Source: Faucicola osloensis_B (GTDB lineage: Bacteria; Pseudomonadota; Gammaproteobacteria; Pseudomonadales; Moraxellaceae). Taken from it: a DNA stretch of 64,000 nucleotides. Numbering within the stretch: the stretch's first letter is position 1; each line of letters opens with the position of its first letter. Below are positions 63,697-64,000 of the stretch, piece after piece. The notes beneath the pieces were generated by a model. It saw nothing but the letters and a program-made list of their open reading frames with translations, did not search any database and was not told the DNA's origin. The stretch is taken from contig CAXORL010000001.1 in assembly GCA_964211495.1 (NCBI GenBank), forward strand, positions 496,001-560,000, in the 5' to 3' direction. The position numbers were made by a program, and so were the translations under genes.

Positions 63697-63978
63697 ATGT
63701 TCAAGTTTTTTACCCCATTATGCTTCTCATTAAGTTTATTTGGCTGCCAAGCTGTTAGCCCAGCTCAGCAAAACCCCCAACCTATGCCTCAGCCAATTAA
63801 GAAACCTGAGATGATGTGCACCATGCAATATGATCCTGTTTGCGTCAAAACTATCAATAATGGCATCGTCCACTATCAAACCTATGGCAATGCCTGTATG
63901 GCAAATAATAGCGTCAATGCTATAGGCAAGACTATGAGTGTCACCAAAGGTGCTTGTGGGTCGGAGGCTAGCAAGTAA
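63697..63978 (+). CDS. Kazal-like small lipoprotein
   Basis: A 93-residue protein. The signal peptide ends in the lipobox LFGC with lipidated Cys17, followed by a Pro/Gln-rich spacer and a Kazal-like domain: CTMQYDPVC ... YGNACMANN ... GAC. It has four domain cysteines instead of six, as is common in bacterial Kazal-like lipoproteins. The family includes serine-protease inhibitors, but inhibition is not proven here. AAGGAA precedes the ATG. A degenerate 16-bp period repeat begins at its stop codon. Confidence 0.82.
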   Translation: MFKFFTPLCFSLSLFGCQAVSPAQQNPQPMPQPIKKPEMMCTMQYDPVCVKTINNGIVHYQTYGNACMANNSVNAIGKTMSVTKGACGSEASK

Positions 63979-63998
63979 CTGAGTTAGTAAGTGACTGA
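63970..63998. repeat. 16-bp period duplication at the Kazal gene stop codon
   Basis: AGCAAGTAACTGA (63970) and AGTAAGTGACTGA (63986), 11/13 identical; the TAA stop is in the first unit. Confidence 0.65.
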
Positions 63999-64000
63999 TC

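Overview
The window reads as a contiguous piece of core chromosome from a gammaproteobacterium of the family Moraxellaceae (Moraxella/Faucicola or Psychrobacter-like). This is an inference from gene content and order: a divergent rluD/bamD pair, exbB-exbD-msbA-lpxK-kdsB, rsmG-parA-parB beside sthA, a split pntAA-pntAB-pntB transhydrogenase, an AceF with three lipoyl domains, divergent ppsR/ppsA and AT-rich short spacers. I see no rRNA, tRNA, insertion sequence, prophage or CRISPR array. About 50 protein genes are supported, roughly two thirds of them on the minus strand.

Left end (1-11979, all minus): one long gene train, read from right to left. It encodes a von Willebrand A protein, a membrane-anchored PP2C phosphatase, a membrane-anchored Ser/Thr kinase-like protein, a zinc-ribbon/RDD membrane protein, a SEDS (FtsW/RodA-like) glycosyltransferase with an extra external domain, a very large cysteine-rich penicillin-binding protein and a further gene cut by the window edge. 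The vWA/PP2C/kinase triad resembles E. coli YegL/YegK/YegI. Its union with a SEDS/PBP pair parallels the actinobacterial pknB-pstP-rodA-pbpA operon and is the most interesting system in the window.

12.2-32 kb: tyrB, a threonine-rich secreted protein, a radical-SAM/DUF4130 pair of presumed DNA metabolism, rluD, bamD, dnaG, an ABC1/UbiB-like kinase, moeB-like, prmC and ampG genes, a HicB-like fragment, a cysB-type regulator, a flavin-dependent monooxygenase, then the LPS export and assembly operon exbB-exbD-msbA-lpxK-kdsB (running to 33.6 kb).

33.6-51 kb: chromosome partition (parB, parA), rsmG, sthA, ppsR and ppsA, the pyruvate dehydrogenase genes aceE-aceF, a glutathione transferase and gyrA. 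These link lower glycolysis/gluconeogenesis (PpsA, PDH) with redox balance (SthA here, PntAB near 60 kb).

51-64 kb: a lipoprotein alpha/beta hydrolase, pssA, rlmJ, a 2-oxoglutarate/Fe(II) oxygenase, a LysE/ArgO exporter, dapE, iscX, a hotdog thioesterase, pntAA-pntAB-pntB, rnz and a small Kazal-like lipoprotein.

Two genome-style signals stand out from the genes. (1) At least thirteen short tandem duplications (mostly 13-17 bp units, usually two copies, 0-3 mismatches) sit at gene borders, often straddling stop codons. (2) The 12-mer GCTTAGGCTATT (or a one-base variant) occurs five times in the same orientation between 23.2 and 30.0 kb, four of them in frame inside genes. All coordinates and motif comparisons were made by eye; family names come from recalled motifs, not from searches.
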